Source of the DNA: an uncultured Collinsella sp.
Lineage (GTDB): Bacteria > Actinomycetota > Coriobacteriia > Coriobacteriales > Coriobacteriaceae
Reading direction: 5' to 3'
DNA length: 25,414 bases
Assembly: GCA_958435545.1 (NCBI GenBank)
Contig: CAUBGU010000016.1
Span: forward strand, 1 to 25,414
Every line of letters starts with the position of its first letter. Position 1 is the first letter of the stretch. Of the stretch, positions 21,235 through 25,414 are shown one piece after another. The notes beneath the pieces are model-generated. The model was not told the DNA's origin, searched no databases, and saw only the letters and a list, made by a program, of their open reading frames with translations. A program made the position numbers and the translations under genes.

Positions 21235-23952
21235 TCAGTTGTTATTGCCACCATCGAGCAATGCCTCAAAATCCTTCGCCGGCATGGGGCGGTAGTAGAG
21301 GAAGCCCTGAGCGTAGCGGGCGCCCATTTGTCGTAGCATGTTCGCCTGCTCATTTGTCTCGACGCCTTCGACCTCGACGGGTAGATGGAGCGACTGCGCC
21401 ATTTCGAGCATCGATGACACGATCTGCGTACTGCGGCCTTGATCGCGGTCGGTGGGTACAAAGGTGCGGTCGAGCTTGATGACGTCGACGTTGACGTTCT
21501 TGAGCATCGCGAGCGTGGACTGACCGGTGCCAAAATCGTCCATATAGGTCGAGAAGCCGCGGGTGTGCAGGTCGGCCGTCAGTTTGTCCACGGCCTCGGA
21601 CTCTTCCGTATAAGCCGTCTCAGTGATCTCGATACGCATGAGCTCGGGCGGTAGGTTGTATTGGGCGGCAAGCGCCCCCATATGTTCGGCAACGTCGCAG
21701 GCAAGGATATCCACACGCGACACATTAAGCGAAACCGGAACCACACGAAGTCCTCGATCGATGCGCTTGCGCAGCCACGAGGCGACACTCTGCCAAATGT
21801 ACTTGTCGAGCGTCACCACAAAGCCACTTTCTTCGAGTGCGGGGATAAACGTTGCGGGCGAAATGAGAGAGCCGTCCTTGTCAATCCAGCGGGTGAGTGC
21901 TTCGGCGCCAATAATCTTACCGGTTTCCATATCGACCTGGGGCTGCAAGTGGTAGGTAATACGACCATCTGAGAGCGCGTACTGGAATTCGGTCAGCGTG
22001 CGGTGGAACGCGACTTCGCGCTCGTACTCCGCGGGGCAGAAAATGGCAATGCGCTCCTTAAAGTCGTTTTTTGCGCGTCGATTGGTAAACATGGCCTTCG
22101 CCTGCGCATCGATGGTGATCTCCCCATTGGAGTCGATGGGGTAAACGCCCATGGACGGCCAAAAACCTACGCCGTCGTTGTGCTTGGCTACAGCCTCGCG
22201 CACGCGCGCATAGACTCGGTGAACGAAATCGTGCTCAAAGGGTATGAGCAGACAAAAGTCGTCTTGTCCCCAGTATCCCGCGACACCCATGTCGGCGTTC
22301 TCGATATCCTTGAGCACCGTGCCCACATCGGCAAGCATACGGTCGCCTTCGGCCTGTCCATACCATTCGTTAAATAGGCGCATGTGGCCCATGTCGACGG
22401 TGGCGATACACCAAGCGCCGTCGCGCCTTGCCTCGAGAAATGCGTTGGCGCGTCGCATAAACTCGCTGGGTCGATAGAGGCCCGTGAGCGGGTCGATACG
22501 TTCGGCGATGGCGCTTTTGCGCTCCGCCTCGGGTATGGGGAGGCTGTCGTTGGGAACAAGCCCGCCGGCCGTGCGAAGGCGACGCTCGAGTTCGCCTAAA
22601 ACGGCGGTCGCTTGATGGGTTAAGTGCTCGTAGAAGGCTGGGACGACAAGACAGACGGGAGTAATGGTGTCGCCCGCGATTTGAACAGGAGCGAAAACGG
22701 CCTCTTTAAGGTGGCGGGTCAGTTGCTCGAATGCCCCGTGGTCCAAATCGTTGCTGAGCACGACGAACTGGACACTTCGTGAACGGAAGACGCGACTCCT
22801 ACCGCGGGTGATCGACAGCATGCGGCCTGCGTATTCGGCGAGCATGTTGTCGACAGCCTCGGCCCCGTAGAGCTCGTTGAGCTTTGTCGTGCCACGAACG
22901 CGCACCGCTATAAGGCCCGTCTCGCAACGGTCGCAACGGCAGGCGTCGATGGCGTTGGCCAGCATGCGCTGCGTTCCGAGGCCTGTGGCGGCATCGACGG
23001 TTTCGGCAAGTGAGTGGTTGACGAGCTCGCCGACATAGAGCGAGGGGACATTTCCGTCGCCGTCGATACGAAACCCGCGAGCACGGCAAAGGACGTAGTC
23101 GCCGACGGCATTGCGCACACGATACTGCATGACGCGACGGTGCTTGGTGCCGTTATAGACTTGGTCGATGTCGTTGATGTAGGCCTCAAGGTCATCGGGA
23201 TGGACGCGCGTTTTCCAGTAATCGCGGCAGTTGTCTATGTGCTCCGAGGGAAGGCCAAGATCGCGCAAGGCGCCTTGTGACCAAAGGGTGCGATGTTTGT
23301 CCAAGTTCTCGATAAAGAAATAGCGGCCCTCGTTGAGCATCGAAAAGGCGTCGAAAATACGATCGCTTATTTCAAAGTCGTCGGCGTGGACTTGCGTGAT
23401 ATTGCGTCGATCAAGGTGCATGGCATGACGTAGCTTGTAGTCGTACATGCGATGGTCGGCATCGAGCGTCATGCGATTGGGGGCTTCGCCCAGGGCGGGG
23501 TCGGCATGCGACACTCCATAGCTAAACGAGTGAGGCATCTCGGAATCGTTGTTTTTGAGCAGGACCGTTCGGCAGTGCTCAAGACGCTCGGCGAGGTCGT
23601 CCTCGGTCGCAACCGTAGATAGGATGGCAAACTCGTCGCCGCCTATGCGAAACGCCGCCTCGTCCACCTTCATATACAGCTTGAGATAGAGGCTTACCTG
23701 CAAGATATAGCGGTTGCCCTCGTCATGTCCAAAGATGTCGTTGCAGTGCTTAAGGTTATCGATGTCGATAAACGCCATGGTCACGGGCAGTTCCTGCTCC
23801 CAGATTTCCTCTAAGGAACGGGCAAAGCCGCCGCGGTTGCCAAGTCCGGTAAGCTGGTCGGTAAAGGCAGTCCTAATCAGATCATCCTGACGCTCGAGAA
23901 GGTCGCGAACGGTCTTTTCGAGCGTTTCGGTGTAATTGCTGACAGTATCCAT
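21235..23952 (-). CDS. Bifunctional cyclic-di-GMP protein: GGDEF-PAS-GGDEF*-GGDEF*-EAL
   Basis: A 905-residue cytosolic signalling protein. An N-terminal helix (1-25) precedes an intact GGDEF domain (about 28-180) with GGDEF at 104-108. A PAS-like domain follows (about 205-315), then a degenerate GGDEF domain (about 320-460) that has SRSVQFVVLS at the active site. A third GGDEF-like domain (about 485-640) has GQDDF at 562-566. The C-terminal EAL domain (about 650-900) looks active: EAL (684-686), NVS (743-745), ETAY (778-781), DDFGTG (805-810), KLD (826-828), EGVET (862-866) and QGF (882-884). It can thus be expected to both make and hydrolyse cyclic di-GMP. The ATG at 23950-23952 has no clear ribosome site. 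Its first 460 residues parallel the neighbouring protein. Confidence 0.9.
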   Translation of the reverse strand: MDTVSNYTETLEKTVRDLLERQDDLIRTAFTDQLTGLGNRGGFARSLEEIWEQELPVTMAFIDIDNLKHCNDIFGHDEGNRYILQVSLYLKLYMKVDEAAFRIGGDEFAILSTVATEDDLAERLEHCRTVLLKNNDSEMPHSFSYGVSHADPALGEAPNRMTLDADHRMYDYKLRHAMHLDRRNITQVHADDFEISDRIFDAFSMLNEGRYFFIENLDKHRTLWSQGALRDLGLPSEHIDNCRDYWKTRVHPDDLEAYINDIDQVYNGTKHRRVMQYRVRNAVGDYVLCRARGFRIDGDGNVPSLYVGELVNHSLAETVDAATGLGTQRMLANAIDACRCDRCETGLIAVRVRGTTKLNELYGAEAVDNMLAEYAGRMLSITRGRSRVFRSRSVQFVVLSNDLDHGAFEQLTRHLKEAVFAPVQIAGDTITPVCLVVPAFYEHLTHQATAVLGELERRLRTAGGLVPNDSLPIPEAERKSAIAERIDPLTGLYRPSEFMRRANAFLEARRDGAWCIATVDMGHMRLFNEWYGQAEGDRMLADVGTVLKDIENADMGVAGYWGQDDFCLLIPFEHDFVHRVYARVREAVAKHNDGVGFWPSMGVYPIDSNGEITIDAQAKAMFTNRRAKNDFKERIAIFCPAEYEREVAFHRTLTEFQYALSDGRITYHLQPQVDMETGKIIGAEALTRWIDKDGSLISPATFIPALEESGFVVTLDKYIWQSVASWLRKRIDRGLRVVPVSLNVSRVDILACDVAEHMGALAAQYNLPPELMRIEITETAYTEESEAVDKLTADLHTRGFSTYMDDFGTGQSTLAMLKNVNVDVIKLDRTFVPTDRDQGRSTQIVSSMLEMAQSLHLPVEVEGVETNEQANMLRQMGARYAQGFLYYRPMPAKDFEALLDGGNNN

Positions 23953-24275
23953 GTCGTAAGCGGCTTTCTGAGGTCGGGCGAATTGCGTCGGGCGAGCTCG
24001 TTGTGCACACGCGTTGTTGTTCGGCGCTTTGCGTGTATCCAGGCCCCCGCCTCGCTGCGTTGTTGGGCTAATTTACCGGCTAATGTTCGCTGTTGATAAC
24101 TACTGCGTAGTATAAACAACAGCACACAATTATATATGGGTGCACATGCTGTGGGCGGCCATTATTCGACAAACGGCAGCGCGACGATGCGATGTCCGAT
24201 AAAAATGCGACTGAGACGATATATGTTGACGGGTATACTTGTCCCGGTTTTAAACGCAGGAACGGAGATGGTCGC
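23953..24275. other. Intergenic control region between EAL and patatin genes
   Basis: A 323-base divergent gap with no convincing gene. It is more AT-rich than its surroundings in the middle. It contains a loose hairpin (ACACGC 24007-24012 with GCGTGT 24031-24036), the large dyad at 24089-24123, and promoter-like elements before the patatin gene: TATACT at 24234, and TTGACG (24226-24231) 17 bases before TTTAAA (24249-24254). None has a perfect partner. Confidence 0.5.
24089..24123. repeat. Interrupted palindrome in the EAL/patatin gap
   Basis: Outer arms GCTGTTG (24089-24095) and CAACAGC (24117-24123) are perfect inverted copies. Inner arms ACTAC (24099-24103) and GTAGT (24107-24111) pair around TGC. 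Unpaired AT-rich bases separate the two arm pairs. On the minus strand the site includes TATACT, a -10-like hexamer for the EAL gene. Confidence 0.5.
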
Positions 24276-25145
24276 ATGGCACAGCCGGATACGACGCGCA
24301 CGGTGGGACTCGCGCTCGAGGGAGGCGGCTACCGCGGTATGTATACGGCGGGCGTGCTCGACGTTTGGATGGAGCACGGTTTGACCTGCGACCATATGGT
24401 GGGTGTCTCGGCGGGCGCGGCGTTTGGCTACAACTTTAAATCGCGCCAGATCGGCCGCGCCATTCGCTACAACAAGGCCTATTGTGCCGACAAGCGCTAT
24501 GCAGGCGTGGCCAGCTGGCTGCGAACCGGCGATATGTTCAATGCCGACTTTGCCTATCACGAGGTGCCCATCGAGCGCGATCCCATCGACCTGGAGACAT
24601 ATCGCACCTGCCCCATGCGGTTTACGTGCGTGTGTACCGATATCGAGACGGGCAAGGCCGTCTACCACGATCTGCCGTATGGCGACGAGAGGGATATCGA
24701 GTGGATCCGGGCGTCGTCGGCAATTCCCGTGGCGACGCGTCCTGTCGCCATTGAGGGCCGTAAGTACCTGGATGGCGGCGTGGCTGATTCTATTCCCAGT
24801 GCATGGCTGTTTGCGCAGGGGTATGACCGCAATATCGTGGTACTCACGCAGCCGGCGGGCTTTGTGAAGCAGCCCAACAGCGTGATGCCCATGCTACGTC
24901 GCGTGTTCCGTCACTATCCGGAGTTTGTCGCAGCGCTTGAGCATCGGCATGAGGTTTACAATGCCACGCTCGATGACCTGGCACGTCGCGAGGCTGCCGG
25001 CGAAATTTTTGTGGTGCGTCCGAGTGAATCGGTGAAGGTGCCGTCGCTGTGCCGCGAGCCCGATGAACTCGAACGCATCTACCAGATCGGTCGCCGCGAT
25101 GCGGAGGCGACCTTGCCCACGCTGGAAGCGTATCTGGCGGGGTAA
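24276..25145 (+). CDS. Patatin-like phospholipase family protein
   Basis: A 289-residue predicted lipid acyl hydrolase. The oxyanion loop GGGYRG is at residues 16-21, the nucleophile elbow GVSAG at 43-47 with Ser45, and the catalytic Asp in DGG at 166-168, which together form the Ser-Asp dyad. Length and lack of membrane segments match bacterial cytosolic patatins of the YjjU/RssA type. The ATG at 24276 was chosen because GGAG (24264-24267) lies 8 bases upstream; a 28-residue longer frame from 24192 lacks a ribosome site. The Cys-rich stretch RTCPMRFTCVCTD (110-122) lies on a predicted strand. It diverges from the EAL gene. Substrate unknown. Confidence 0.88.
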   Translation: MAQPDTTRTVGLALEGGGYRGMYTAGVLDVWMEHGLTCDHMVGVSAGAAFGYNFKSRQIGRAIRYNKAYCADKRYAGVASWLRTGDMFNADFAYHEVPIERDPIDLETYRTCPMRFTCVCTDIETGKAVYHDLPYGDERDIEWIRASSAIPVATRPVAIEGRKYLDGGVADSIPSAWLFAQGYDRNIVVLTQPAGFVKQPNSVMPMLRRVFRHYPEFVAALEHRHEVYNATLDDLARREAAGEIFVVRPSESVKVPSLCREPDELERIYQIGRRDAEATLPTLEAYLAG

Positions 25146-25155
25146 GGGTCGCATG

Positions 25156-25203
25156 CGGAAAGCGCGCCCCGGAATGGAGGTCCAAGCTGGGATGCGCTTT
25201 CCG
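25156..25203. terminator. Hairpin after the patatin gene
   Basis: CGGAAAGCGC (25156-25165) pairs perfectly with GCGCTTTCCG (25194-25203) across a 28-base loop, between two converging genes. No T-run follows, so it could be a terminator or only an mRNA-end hairpin. Confidence 0.45.
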
Positions 25204-25247
25204 TTGCTGAAGAATATGAGGCTGCGAATCGGCTGCTCGGCTTATGC

Positions 25248-25414
25248 CTATGCCCGCTGCCAGGTATCGACGAGCTCCTTGGCTGCGGCGTAGGGGTCGT
25301 CGGCACTGCAGACGGCGCTCACCACAAAGAAGCCATCGACGCCGGTGGCCTTGAGCTGCGGCAGGTCGGCCGTCTTGACGCCGCCGCCCACCACGATGGG
25401 CACGGGGCTTGCCG
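25248..25414 (-). CDS. thiE: Thiamine-phosphate synthase, C-terminal part
   Basis: Partial gene entering from the right edge on the minus strand; only the last 55 codons to the TAG at 25248-25250 are visible. The translation contains PIVVGGGVKTADLPQLKAT, GVDGFFVVSAVCSADDP and a final helix AAAKELVDTWQRA. The GGG phosphate loop and the GVDG-x-x-VVSA strand before A-DDP match ThiE, the TIM-barrel enzyme that joins HMP-diphosphate and thiazole phosphate to thiamine phosphate. The start, any TPP riboswitch and neighbouring thi genes lie outside the window. Another TIM-barrel phosphate-binding enzyme is the main alternative. Confidence 0.75.
   Translation of the reverse strand, partial: ASPVPIVVGGGVKTADLPQLKATGVDGFFVVSAVCSADDPYAAAKELVDTWQRA

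Noticed and set aside
24000..24040. ACGCAAAGC with CCG on the minus strand, reminiscent of a cyclic-di-GMP (GEMM) riboswitch
   Set aside because: The other conserved GEMM parts (the GGCAAACC part and the GGTAGGTAGCGGGG part) are missing, so the match is probably chance.

Overview
The window is a gene-dense, GC-rich (about 60 percent by eye) bacterial chromosomal segment. Most genes start with ATG behind AAGGAG-type ribosome binding sites, and -10 elements often read TATCAT or TATAAC. Gene content and protein style suggest a gut coriobacterium, most likely Collinsella or a close relative. This is a judgement from memory, not a database result. I see no tRNA, rRNA, CRISPR array, transposase or prophage gene.

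Layout: the window opens inside prfC (release factor 3). Next comes a leader with a candidate preQ1-type riboswitch, then a VUT-family queuosine-precursor transporter and an SDR oxidoreductase. Uracil-DNA glycosylase and an EamA transporter run leftward, and a LysR regulator diverges from the EamA gene. A MATE exporter faces the LysR gene. After it come rlmA, a four-helix membrane protein, an unlisted 47-residue one-helix protein, rsmJ, a small zinc-ribbon-like protein and a GNAT acetyltransferase.

The centre (10.8-16.6 kb) has three rightward genes: a TetM-like translational GTPase without the classical tetracycline-protection loop, an ORC/Cdc6-like AAA+ ATPase, and a short class-II UvrA paralogue placed 10 bases behind the ATPase. 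The ATPase promoter carries three copies of GGTATAA spaced exactly 10 bp apart. I rate this block, plausibly a DNA- or ribosome-protection cassette, among the most interesting parts.

The right third holds leftward genes: trmL, a COG0523 (CobW-like) metallochaperone, an ArsC-like protein whose usual Cys is Ser, an iron-sulfur flavoprotein, and two paralogous cyclic-di-GMP enzymes (GGDEF-PAS-degenerate GGDEF, the larger one extended by GGDEF-like and EAL domains). A rightward patatin-like lipase and the 3' end of thiE close the window.

Scattered through the window are hairpin repeats whose stems differ but which share GGGAC just after the 5' arm. Three abut or supply the stop codons of rlmA, the TetM-like gene and trmL. 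A fourth site is a double inverted copy with a compensatory base-pair change. They look like REP elements of the kind mobilised by RAYT (Y1) transposases, although no such transposase lies in the window.
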